NCBI RefSeq assembly: GCF_018729455.1 | Contig: NZ_JAHHZF010000006.1 | Span: 62,001 to 126,000 of the forward strand | Reading direction: 5' to 3' | Length of the DNA: 64,000 nucleotides | DNA from: Prosthecodimorpha staleyi | GTDB taxonomy: Bacteria > Pseudomonadota > Alphaproteobacteria > Rhizobiales > Ancalomicrobiaceae | Part shown: piece by piece, positions 16,277 to 23,584 of the stretch | Layout of the letters: each line of letters starts with the position of its first letter | How positions within the stretch are numbered: the first letter of the stretch is position 1 | The notes under the pieces: generated by a model | What the model was told of the DNA's origin: nothing | The model's database searches: none | What the model saw: only the letters and a program-made list of their open reading frames with translations | Program-made: the position numbers and the translations under genes

Positions 16277-17002
16277 TCAGTGGCTCCGAACCCGGAATCG
16301 GATCCGCTCACGGTTCTGGTCGTCGCTGTAAGCCGTCAGTCCGAGGACTTGTGCGCCGACCGGAAGTTTTGAGGCCTCCGAAAAGCAGTCACCGTTGATC
16401 GTCATCATGGTCCGGTAGTCCGATATGAAGACCGACTTGGCATCGACGTCACGCCGGAAAACGCGGGGCGGCATGACCGACACGCCGTCTTTCATCCCGA
16501 TGGCGCCATGCTTCTCGACGATGTCCCGATACACATCCTCGTAGATGAAGGCTTCCGGGCCTTGACTGAACAGAACGAAGAAATCGTCCATGGCGCTCGC
16601 AAAGACGCTGGGTTCCATGGTTATCGGATCCAGGGAATAGACCGCGGAGGCGGCCGGTCCGTCCCCCGGTACGGTTTCGACCGCGAACTGCTCGCCCATG
16701 GCCGTACCGGCAAAGCACCAATAGGGCCTCAGATCGCTTGGCCAGGCGAATTTCCAGCTCGACTCCGCATTCCAATGACGAATGTCGATGCCGCGCTCGC
16801 CCCGGACGCCATAGACTTTCAGATAGCCGTTGAAGAATGTCAGGCCTCCGGGACTGCTGCTCCGCAGTCGTCTGAGAATGCGCGAGGATTTGTCAGGGCC
16901 CTGAATCGTCTCGATGTCGAAGCCGGGATCCATCGGTCCAGCGGGAAGAGAGGCATCTGCAAAGGACAGAATTCTTCGCAGAAGTTCGGCATCGTCGCTC
17001 AT
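16277..17002 (-). CDS. Hypothetical protein, possible SUKH/GAD-like fold
   Basis: A 241-residue cytoplasmic-looking protein without signal or membrane segment. The central block SDLRPYWCFAGTAMGEQFAVE followed by VYSLDP resembles the core of SMI1/KNR4 (SUKH) and GAD-like immunity proteins, where a strand with an aromatic residue precedes a G-x-A-x-G-x-x-F turn. This is a weak resemblance only. I prefer the start at 17002 (MSDDAELLRR); in-frame ATGs farther upstream at 17062 and 17077 cannot be excluded. It stands alone, with no toxin gene beside it. The 313 bases from 17003 to 17315 hold nothing else I recognise. Confidence 0.6.
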   Translation of the reverse strand: MSDDAELLRRILSFADASLPAGPMDPGFDIETIQGPDKSSRILRRLRSSSPGGLTFFNGYLKVYGVRGERGIDIRHWNAESSWKFAWPSDLRPYWCFAGTAMGEQFAVETVPGDGPAASAVYSLDPITMEPSVFASAMDDFFVLFSQGPEAFIYEDVYRDIVEKHGAIGMKDGVSVMPPRVFRRDVDAKSVFISDYRTMMTINGDCFSEASKLPVGAQVLGLTAYSDDQNRERIRFRVRSH

Positions 17003-17315
17003 CACCTGAAATCCCCGAGAGGGTCGGCCGGACAGAACGACCCCTAGCAGATCGATTCCCATCGGCTTTGCAACCACCGGCTATGCATTCGCCGCCATGG
17101 GCCCCTGGACTGATCAGACCGAACGGCGTCCGGGTGAACGTCCGGCGCGCCACGGCGGCTCCAGCGCCCGCCAGGCGCCATCTCGCTCCCGCCGTCCGTC
17201 GCGTCGCCCTCGAAGCCTGGAGCGTCGACGGACGGCCTCCCGACGGGCGCTGCGCCCTTCCCCCTGGGGCGCAGGCGGCCTATGGAAGGCGATCACGCAC
17301 CGAGTGGCCCGCCCC

Positions 17316-18149
17316 ATGACCGAAGACCACCCCGACAAGCCCCGTGCCGCGCGCCCCGGACGCCGGCCGTCCAAACCGCCGGTCGCCCAGCGTCGCCGCA
17401 CCGGCGGCGGCAATCCGGCGCCGGAGGGCCGCGTCTTCCTCTATGGCCTGCATCCGGTGGAAATGGCGCTCGCCAATCCCGACCGGGTGATCCACGCCAT
17501 CTATGTCACGCGCAATGCGGAGGCACGGCTGAGGGAGCGCGGGCTGACCTTCCCGGTGGAGCCGCAACAAGTCGAGCCGCGCTGGATCGATGCGCGCGTC
17601 GGCGCCGACACCGTCCACCAGGGCGTCCTGGTCGAGACCGAGACGCTGACCACGGACCGCATGTCGGCACTGCGCAAGGCGCGGCTGGTGCTGGCGCTCG
17701 ATCAGGTGACCGACCCGCACAATGTCGGCGCGGTGATGCGCTCGGCCGTGGCGCTCGGCGCGGACGCGTTGCTCACCACCACGCGGCACAGCCCGGAGGA
17801 GACCGGCGTGCTGGCCAAGTCCGCCTCCGGCGCGGTCGATCTCCTGACCCATGTCGAGGTGGTCAACCTGGCACGCACGCTCAACGCGCTGCGCGACGAC
17901 GGCTTCACGGTGATCGGGCTCGACAGCGACGGCCCGGAGCCGATCGAGGCGGTCCGGCCGGGCGCGCGCGCCGTGCTGGTGCTCGGCTCGGAGGGCAAGG
18001 GCCTGCGGCCGATCACCCGCGACGCCTGCGACCAGATGGTCCGGCTCGACATGCCCGGCCCGATCAAGAGCCTCAACGTCTCCAACGCCGCCGTGCTGGC
18101 GCTCTATCTGGTCGGCCGTGCCATGCCGGCCGCGGAGGGAGCGGCATAG
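17316..18149 (+). CDS. rlmB: 23S rRNA 2'-O-ribose methyltransferase, TrmH/SpoU family (RlmB-like)
   Basis: A 277-residue SPOUT-fold methyltransferase that uses AdoMet to methylate a guanosine ribose in 23S rRNA. A basic N-terminal leader (RPGRRPSKPPVAQRRRTGGG) precedes the substrate-binding domain starting LYGLHPVEMALANPDR. The three SpoU motifs are present: ALDQVTDPHNVGAVMRSA, VLGSEGKGLRP and IKSLNVSNAAVLALYL, the last forming the knot. ATG 17316 lacks an obvious ribosome site; GTG 17304 is an alternative. It lies between tRNA-Tyr and tRNA-Thr. Confidence 0.92.
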   Translation: MTEDHPDKPRAARPGRRPSKPPVAQRRRTGGGNPAPEGRVFLYGLHPVEMALANPDRVIHAIYVTRNAEARLRERGLTFPVEPQQVEPRWIDARVGADTVHQGVLVETETLTTDRMSALRKARLVLALDQVTDPHNVGAVMRSAVALGADALLTTTRHSPEETGVLAKSASGAVDLLTHVEVVNLARTLNALRDDGFTVIGLDSDGPEPIEAVRPGARAVLVLGSEGKGLRPITRDACDQMVRLDMPGPIKSLNVSNAAVLALYLVGRAMPAAEGAA

Positions 18150-18184
18150 CCCGCCGCGTCGGGGGGCCCTTTCCCTGGCGCCCG

Positions 18185-18694
18185 TCAGGCCCGCTCGACC
18201 CGGGCGGCGTAGCAGCCGCGGCGGGCGAAATGGACATGCAGATAGGCGATCTCCGGCCGCGCCAGCCAGGCGGTCGCCAGCGGCTCCAGGTCCGCGCCCT
18301 CGACGACCTCGGCCTCGACGATCATGTCGGCGCCGTCATAGGCGCGCACCGACAGGAGCCGCGTGCGGATCTGCGCCGGCACATGGTCGAGCACCAGGGG
18401 GCCGGCCCGGTCGAGCCCGCGCCGGCGCACATAGATCGGCCCGCGCGCCCCATAGGGGCTCAGGGCCGGCTGGTGCTCGTAGTTCATCAGGAGCAGTTCC
18501 TCGCCGGCCTCGGCCTCGTCGAGCGTGACGCGGCACGGATAGCCGCCGCCCGCCTCCGCGATCACCCGCACGGCGCCGATCGCGGCGAGCCCGTCAGCGT
18601 CGAGCGCGAAGGCAGCCGCGACGGCGGCCGGATCGATGCCGCAGATGCGGAACGGCAGGGCACGGGTCTCGGGCATCGAAAGCGTGGCGGTCAT
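18185..18694 (-). CDS. DUF1203 domain protein
   Basis: A 169-residue soluble protein matching DUF1203. It has YPCRVTLDEAEAGEELLLMNYEHQ, then SPYGARGPIYVRR, and a C-terminal YLHVHFARRGCYAARVER. The family has no established function. The ATG at 18694 has GGGAGA 6-11 bases upstream; the slightly longer frame start adds an unlikely Arg-rich leader. Convergent with rlmB and transcribed alone. Confidence 0.85.
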   Translation of the reverse strand: MTATLSMPETRALPFRICGIDPAAVAAAFALDADGLAAIGAVRVIAEAGGGYPCRVTLDEAEAGEELLLMNYEHQPALSPYGARGPIYVRRRGLDRAGPLVLDHVPAQIRTRLLSVRAYDGADMIVEAEVVEGADLEPLATAWLARPEIAYLHVHFARRGCYAARVERA

Positions 18695-18973
18695 GGACGG
18701 TCTCCCGGACGGGCGTTGAAGCCCGGCCACCCTGCCCGGCCGCGCCCCGTCCGACGACCCGATTTGCGACGCCGCCGGCGCTTCCGTCCGCCGTCGCCGA
18801 CCGATCCCGCCCGCACCGCGCCGCCGGCGACCTTTCCCTCACCGCCCGGCCGACCGCCACAATGGCTCGCCATCCCCAGCGTCCGGCCTCCCACGAGCCA
18901 TCCCCAACCGGCATGCCCTCCACCCGATCCGGGGGATGAATCCCGCCGCCGCCTATGCTATGGCTCCGCCGAC

Positions 18974-19048
18974 GCCGGCATAGCTCAGCGGTAGAGCAGC
19001 GGTTTTGTAAACCGAAGGTCGGGGGTTCAATCCCCTCTGCCGGCACCA
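18974..19048 (+). tRNA. tRNA-Thr (anticodon TGT)
   Basis: A 75-base tRNA with encoded CCA. Acceptor GCCGGCA pairs with TGCCGGC, the anticodon loop is TTTGTAA, and the T arm is GGGGG-TTCAATC-CCCTC (one terminal wobble). A sharp drop in GC begins immediately after its 3' end, which is a typical integration position for mobile elements. Confidence 0.97.
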
Positions 19049-19280
19049 AGTTTCACTTCAAGTGTACCTACAGCACGCAAAAAGTTTTGTATTGGTCGCT
19101 ACAACGCGTCCGGTCGATCATCGCGTTTGCCGCGTAGGACCCGCGCATCCCGAAACCACGGACCCGTTCTGGGTAGCGCCTCTAGACAATCAAGCCGTGC
19201 AGGCAGACGATGCACACAAGTGGCACCCGCAGCGGGTTCTGGCACACTTAACCCAAAGCTCAATCGGATGGAGGGGCATT

Positions 19281-20249
19281 TTGGAGATTGAAGGCGATAG
19301 CCTGGATGCCTTGCTCGTTGAGCTTTATGGGAAGCTAAACAACGGAGCGAACCGGAACGTTGGCACTCGCGGCGAAACACTCGAACAGTTAGGCGTTATA
19401 CTCCGCTTAGCAAAACCGAGGGCGAGACTCAGCAGATCTGAAGATCGAGGCAAGCCATTCAGCGCGCTAGGAGAGTTTCTTTGGTACCTCTCAGGCTCAA
19501 ACTCGCTTGATTTTATAGAGTCGTATGTACCGATGTACCGCAAGGAAGCTGAACCAGACGGTACGGTTCATGGTGCATATGGTCCGCGTCTGCTGAACAT
19601 GCGGGCAGGGATAAACCAGTTCTCAAGTGTTATCGAGCTTTTGCGGGAACGTTCCGGCTCTCGCCGCGCTGTCATCCAAATCTTCAACGCAGAGGATATC
19701 GCGACTCACCACAAAGAGGTGCCTTGCACGACCACGCTTCAGTTCTTCGTTCGCAATGATCACTTGAGTATGGCGGTTACCATGCGGTCCAATGATGCAT
19801 ATAAAGGGCTACCACACGACGTATTCTGCTTCACGATGATCCAGGAGATGGTTGCCAGAGCCCTAGGAGTTTGCCTCGGAGAATACATCCACTTCGTTGG
19901 CAGTATGCATTTATATGAGTCAGATTTGGCCAAGGCCGCGCACTACTTGAAAGAAGGGCACCAACGAGTCGTAGAAATGCCGCCTATGCCCCTGGGAGAT
20001 CAGTTTCCTGTAGTGCCGCTTTTGGTGGAATTTGAAGAGAAACTGAGGAACGGCGAGATAGTCGACGCAAATGTGACATTTGACAGCGATTATTGGGCGG
20101 ACATTGCTCGCCTCCTTCAAGTCTTCTGGCTTTCTGGGAAGCCAGAGCGAATTGATGAGGTGATGGAGAAAATATCAAACAAGCACTACACTGTTTTCGC
20201 CGAGAATCGGAAAGGCGTACCTGAGCGACAAACCCTGGGGCGTGTTTAA
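19281..20249 (+). CDS. ThyA-superfamily dNMP (hydroxy)methyltransferase, Asn-to-Asp active site
   Basis: A 322-residue enzyme with the thymidylate synthase fold, which transfers a one-carbon unit from methylene-tetrahydrofolate to C5 of a pyrimidine dNMP. Numbered from the TTG: Glu65 (EFLWYL), phosphate-binding RR at 128-129 (RRAVIQIF), nucleophile Cys149 (VPCTTTLQF; the usual PCH is PCT), RSND at 169-172, then GLPHD with Asp180 where TS has the Asn that selects dUMP. H210 and Y212 (MHLYESD) match the TS HxY. T4 dCMP hydroxymethylase carries Asp at the same position, so dCMP is a likely substrate (inference). TTG 19281 has GGAGG six bases upstream; the longer frame from 19062 has a non-conserved leader. 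Confidence 0.82.
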   Translation: MEIEGDSLDALLVELYGKLNNGANRNVGTRGETLEQLGVILRLAKPRARLSRSEDRGKPFSALGEFLWYLSGSNSLDFIESYVPMYRKEAEPDGTVHGAYGPRLLNMRAGINQFSSVIELLRERSGSRRAVIQIFNAEDIATHHKEVPCTTTLQFFVRNDHLSMAVTMRSNDAYKGLPHDVFCFTMIQEMVARALGVCLGEYIHFVGSMHLYESDLAKAAHYLKEGHQRVVEMPPMPLGDQFPVVPLLVEFEEKLRNGEIVDANVTFDSDYWADIARLLQVFWLSGKPERIDEVMEKISNKHYTVFAENRKGVPERQTLGRV

Positions 20250-20277
20250 CTTCTCCATCGGGTGGCGAGGAAAGAGA

Positions 20278-21195
20278 ATGTGGCCATCGCGCGAAAATAG
20301 ACGCCAAGCATTAATGCAGGCGATGAGGCAACATTCCAATCATGTCCGGCCACTGCCAGGAATTGGCGATCCAAATGCATGTGAAGTACTGGCGACCCAA
20401 TTTGTAGCCAGCGAGCGGAGAGAAGATTATTATAAACGCCTACGGAGCAGGGCCATATCAGCGGATCGGGCTGATCCTAATCATCCGTCCTTTGACGCAG
20501 AACGTGCGGTAGTTTATCACATACAGATTGGGAATGTCGAAGAGGCTGCTTGGCTAATCTTTCTGATGACTCACTTCGCAAAACCAGCGGACAGCGGCTG
20601 GTTACGGCTCCGCCAAGTTTACGGAGAGCTTGGTTCAGGGGTTTGGAGCTGGGCAAGGGTGTCGGCTGCCCCGAATAGATTCCTCACGTGGATTGAAGCT
20701 AATTGGGAGAATATTGGCGGTAAGTTCGGGAACCATCGGAAGTATGAAAGCTTGGATCCAGAAGCTAATCGGAGCTTCAGACGGGTCTTAACCGATTACC
20801 TTGCATGGATAGGCCCTGCAGGCCATCTCAGTTTCTTCGGAAATGCGGTGCGTATCGCTGGCAATGCTCCTGGCACGATATTTGATTATCTCTATCGAGA
20901 TATGGCAGTCATCAGCTTTGGGCGACTTGCTAAATTTGACTACCTTTCGCTCCTAGCCCGATATGAGATAGTACCTATGCACCCAAGCTCAGCTTACTTT
21001 AGTGGAGCAACGGGACCTGTCCGTGGAGCACGACTGTTGTTTGACGGGAATCCCGAAAGTCCCACTTCTTCCGCTCGGCTTCAATCCTATGTCGATGCCC
21101 TCGACATCGACATCCAAGTGGGTATGCAAGTCATGGAAGATGCGCTTTGTAATTGGCAAAAGAGCCCGACACATTTTGTCCATTTTTTGGGCTGA
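20278..21195 (+). CDS. aGPT-Pplase3 (alpha-glutamyl/putrescinyl thymine pyrophosphorylase clade 3) protein
   Basis: A 305-residue protein whose blocks I recognise as aGPT-Pplase clade 3: an FVASERREDYYKRL segment (42-55), WLIFLMTHFAKP (92-103), FGNHRKYESL (150-159), FGRLAKFDYL (214-223), ATGPVRGARLLF (244-255) and the C-terminal VGMQVMEDALCNWQKSP (281-297). The family was defined from phage pathways that make hypermodified thymines; phage clade-2 relatives act on modified bases in DNA. Clade 3 is not characterised to my knowledge. GAGGAAAG lies just before ATG 20278, which is why I reject the ATG at 20242 that overlaps the ThyA-like gene. The pair is adjacent and co-directional. Confidence 0.8.
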   Translation: MWPSRENRRQALMQAMRQHSNHVRPLPGIGDPNACEVLATQFVASERREDYYKRLRSRAISADRADPNHPSFDAERAVVYHIQIGNVEEAAWLIFLMTHFAKPADSGWLRLRQVYGELGSGVWSWARVSAAPNRFLTWIEANWENIGGKFGNHRKYESLDPEANRSFRRVLTDYLAWIGPAGHLSFFGNAVRIAGNAPGTIFDYLYRDMAVISFGRLAKFDYLSLLARYEIVPMHPSSAYFSGATGPVRGARLLFDGNPESPTSSARLQSYVDALDIDIQVGMQVMEDALCNWQKSPTHFVHFLG

Positions 21196-21208
21196 CCGTT
21201 CACTAACC

Positions 21209-22309
21209 TTAGACAAGTATAGGCTCGATTTCTTCCCAGGCCCAATGACGCTTCAAGTAGTTAAGTTGGTGGTGACCGATAACGCCCCGATGCTGCATCT
21301 GCCCCACTGTAAGCCCCGGGGCGATCCCTAAAGATACACTGAATCTAACCACTGCATTTTTTGATGCCGACAGTTCCTCTAGTTGCTCAGACATAGGCAA
21401 GGGAATTATACAAGAACTTGCAAAAGCGTTTGCTTGGCGCTCAATTTCCTCATCACCCGGTAAATCTTCGCTATCAATAAATGTGCCGCCTTGATGTAGT
21501 AAAAGATGCCCAAGCTCATGGAAGAGCGTAAACCAAAACTGATCATCGGCACGATGCCGAAAGCTCATAAGCAGCATTGCTTTGTCTGCAGACACCATAC
21601 GAGTTGCGCCGCTAGCACGGCAGCCCGGAGGAGCTTTTACGACAACTAACGCAACTCCAGCTTTTGCCAGAGCAGACTTTAGAAGCGGAAGAAACCGTCG
21701 AGGGTGGCTGACCTGGGTCAGTTTTCGAATGCTATCTAAACACGACCTTAGTTCTTCAGGGTTCCACTTGTTAGTATCTGCGAGTTCCGCTTCCATTTCT
21801 CCGCGCCGGAGCCACAACAATGTGGCATCTTGCTTAGAAGCAAACGCCTGTGATGACCTAAAGCGAGTTGCACCTATAGTATTCCCGTAGCGACGCTCCC
21901 ATGCATCCATCCTAGGAACGTTGAAGAAAACGAGGCGATTGCGGAGTTCCTGACGGAGTTGAATGTCCGACATTCTTCTTTGCTGATTGCGGCCCGAAGG
22001 TGAAGGGACCAAACTTAGCCACTCGTCGCATTCGGTTCTGGCAACTACTTCAATAGCTCGATCCAGAGCTGCATCGAAGTTTGCTTGACGGCGCAACCAG
22101 AATTCCTTGCTTGCACCTAGCTTGCTCGCCAGAGCGCTAGCTATGCCCTCGTCGATCGCACAAGTTCCATCGAGAATTGATCTCAGCGTGTTTAGACCGT
22201 CGGTCAACGAACCCGCGACCTCGGCAGGCGTCAGTCCACGCCGCTTCATTAAGACCCGCACGCTGTCGCCGGGTTTCGAGAACCAGTCAGCATTGGACTG
22301 GGAATCCAT
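21209..22309 (-). CDS. HigA-like XRE antitoxin fused to ImmA/IrrE metallopeptidase
   Basis: A 366-residue protein. Residues about 8-80 are a HigA-type helix-turn-helix (DWFSKPGDSVRVLMKRRGLT ... SKEFWLRRQANFD). Residues about 205-320 form an ImmA/IrrE (DUF955) zinc peptidase with HELGH at 264-268, preceded by DQFWFTLF and followed by an ERQANAFAS helix. The preferred ATG at 22309 overlaps the toxin stop (TGATG), so translation is coupled; an in-frame ATG at 22360 would extend it by 17 residues. Such fusions typically repress the operon and are cleaved or released on a signal. It converges with the aGPT-Pplase gene, 13 bases between stops. Confidence 0.88.
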   Translation of the reverse strand: MDSQSNADWFSKPGDSVRVLMKRRGLTPAEVAGSLTDGLNTLRSILDGTCAIDEGIASALASKLGASKEFWLRRQANFDAALDRAIEVVARTECDEWLSLVPSPSGRNQQRRMSDIQLRQELRNRLVFFNVPRMDAWERRYGNTIGATRFRSSQAFASKQDATLLWLRRGEMEAELADTNKWNPEELRSCLDSIRKLTQVSHPRRFLPLLKSALAKAGVALVVVKAPPGCRASGATRMVSADKAMLLMSFRHRADDQFWFTLFHELGHLLLHQGGTFIDSEDLPGDEEIERQANAFASSCIIPLPMSEQLEELSASKNAVVRFSVSLGIAPGLTVGQMQHRGVIGHHQLNYLKRHWAWEEIEPILV

Positions 22310-22638
22310 CAGCTGGGCCTCTCTATGCTGGTTAGCTTCAGTCGTGACACGGTCTGCCATTCTATAGCGCCCTCGGCGTCGAGGGCGAATCGGTTTCCCA
22401 CCGGCATAAAGATTGCTCGCAGACCGGAGCCGAAGTCGAGCGACATAGTGCCGTCCCCTGAAACCTGGGCTTCCGGGCCATATATGTCGATCACCTCTTG
22501 GCAATTTTCAGCGGCTTCGATGTCTGCGATCAACGTAATGAGCGCAACGCCGTCCAAATGGCCATAGGCATCTACCGCGGTCGCGTACTCGCAACAGCGC
22601 TTTTGAAGCTCGATCGTCTCAAATGAAATGATGACCAT
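22309..22638 (-). CDS. HigB/RelE-superfamily toxin-like protein
   Basis: A 109-residue protein resembling HigB-type 'killer' toxins, which are ribosome-dependent mRNA interferases. It has an N-terminal ISFETIELQKRCC strand-helix, a helix rich in small residues, MSLDFGSGLRAIFMPVG (the strand pair that usually reads LxVDIxxNYRLIFEP) and a terminal IEWQTVSRLKLTSIE matching the family's DWxxVxxIxIxEIE. Overall similarity is modest, and the usual final D-Y/T-H is missing. Placed directly upstream of, and overlapping, a HigA-like gene, as expected of higBA order. Confidence 0.7.
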   Translation of the reverse strand: MVIISFETIELQKRCCEYATAVDAYGHLDGVALITLIADIEAAENCQEVIDIYGPEAQVSGDGTMSLDFGSGLRAIFMPVGNRFALDAEGAIEWQTVSRLKLTSIERPS

Positions 22639-22680
22639 CGACTCGATGTCTCGAATGACCAGCTCGTGTCAATCGTAGTT

Positions 22681-23037
22681 CTATTGCGGCAGCGCTGAGT
22701 TCGGCCGCCTGTTCGCTTGCTTTGCACGGATCAGTTCAATACGGCGCCAGTTTCGATCCAGTTCAGCCTCTGCTGCCTCATCAAGATCGATTTGCATCGC
22801 GTGGCACAGGCCAGCTAATGTGACCATCACTCCTCCCACTTCTTGGCGTCGATTCCCGACTTCGCGCGCGAAAACATAATCGACGAGTTCCAGGGCCTCG
22901 CGCTTGCTACACCCTGCCGCTTGAGCCAACTCAAGAGACTCTTCAAGAAATCTGTGCATACGTTCCTGCTGGTCGTTGACCGAACTCGTTGGAAAACAGG
23001 CACGTAGCCATTCCACCACCCTCCGCTGGAAGCTCAT
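22681..23037 (-). CDS. MazG-like nucleotide pyrophosphohydrolase
   Basis: A 118-residue all-alpha protein of the MazG/dUTPase-like group that cuts (d)NTPs to (d)NMPs and pyrophosphate. The metal-binding helix reads FLEESLELAQAAG (Glu at 32, 33 and 36), and the second helix reads RRQEVGGVMVTLAGLC. The classical ExxD becomes ExxG at 66-69, a variant common in the small MazG-like proteins of mobile elements. It lies 42 bases upstream of the toxin gene on the same strand. With the ThyA-like enzyme it could supply dNMP substrate by draining a dNTP pool, as dCTPase does in T4 (inference). Confidence 0.78.
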   Translation of the reverse strand: MSFQRRVVEWLRACFPTSSVNDQQERMHRFLEESLELAQAAGCSKREALELVDYVFAREVGNRRQEVGGVMVTLAGLCHAMQIDLDEAAEAELDRNWRRIELIRAKQANRRPNSALPQ

Positions 23038-23223
23038 TGATTGGTCCCTCTTCTCACAATTTTAAGTTTCGGGCAGGGTAGACGACAAATCTCGGAATAT
23101 CTGCCTGGGGCGGGCCATATCCACAGGTTCGATCTAATTGTTGATCCTGGGTAGCAGCCTGATTAGCCTCTTCCTATTGGGTCATTTCACCGTATTTGAA
23201 AAATTTATCAGCATGCAGGTACC

Positions 23224-23376
23224 CTATCGAGGGTTGCCAACGCATTGGCTCAAGATCCGTAGCCGGTCGTCGAACACGTCGAGATCCCGCGCTGCCTGCG
23301 CGACGCTGACGCCACGCTCCCGCACCAGCCTCACCGCCTCCAACTTGGACATTCTGCTGAAACGTCTGCGTACCAT
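23224..23376 (-). pseudogene. Truncated IS3-family transposase OrfA
   Basis: A 50-codon frame that begins MVRRRFSRMSKLEAVRLVRE and continues RGVSVAQAARDLDVF, the helix-turn-helix start of IS3-type OrfA. It then loses similarity and stops, whereas intact OrfA is about 90-120 residues and is followed by OrfB. Its upstream side faces the TadG gene at the high-GC flank. It marks the distal boundary of the island. Confidence 0.75.
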
Positions 23377-23398
23377 CCGATGCCTCCTGTTCCATCAT

Positions 23399-23417
23399 GA
23401 CACCTAAACTCGGTGTC
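23399..23417. repeat. Short inverted repeat, possible insertion-sequence end
   Basis: GACACC-N7-GGTGTC lies 22 bases upstream of the OrfA remnant start. It could be part of the terminal inverted repeat or promoter of the decayed IS3-like element. Confidence 0.35.
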
Positions 23418-23584
23418 CGTGAAATCGGCAGCAGGCCACCGCATCCGGTCTCAACACATCCCGCGCCGGGGCCGCCGTCAAAAACATCGGCTTGATTAAA
23501 ATTGTACGGATCGGATTAACGGCGATTTCGCTTGTCGGCCGGATAGTGCGCCATGGTGCGGTCTCAAACCAGTTGCGTTGTCTC

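Larger units (their letters stand above)
19049..23420. mobile_element. Low-GC genomic island inserted at the tRNA-Thr 3' end
   Basis: From the last base of tRNA-Thr to about 23420, base composition falls visibly (many AT-rich codons, TTA/AAT/ATA use) compared with the GC-rich flanks. Contents are a ThyA-like enzyme, an aGPT-Pplase3 protein, a toxin-antitoxin pair, a MazG-like enzyme and a truncated IS3 OrfA at the distal edge. There is no integrase, and I could not find a repeat of the tRNA 3' end at the far side, so the element looks immobile or has decayed ends. The boundaries are inferred from composition. Confidence 0.75.

Noticed and set aside
16277-17002. Immunity protein of a polymorphic toxin system
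   Set aside because: The resemblance to SUKH/GAD-like folds is weak and there is no toxin gene beside it.
20242-20277. Upstream ATG for the aGPT-Pplase3 gene
   Set aside because: It overlaps the ThyA-like gene and has no ribosome site, whereas ATG 20278 follows GAGGAAAG directly.
23138-23407. Plus-strand 89-codon frame in the island edge
   Set aside because: It lies antisense to the recognisable IS3 OrfA remnant and shows no motif.
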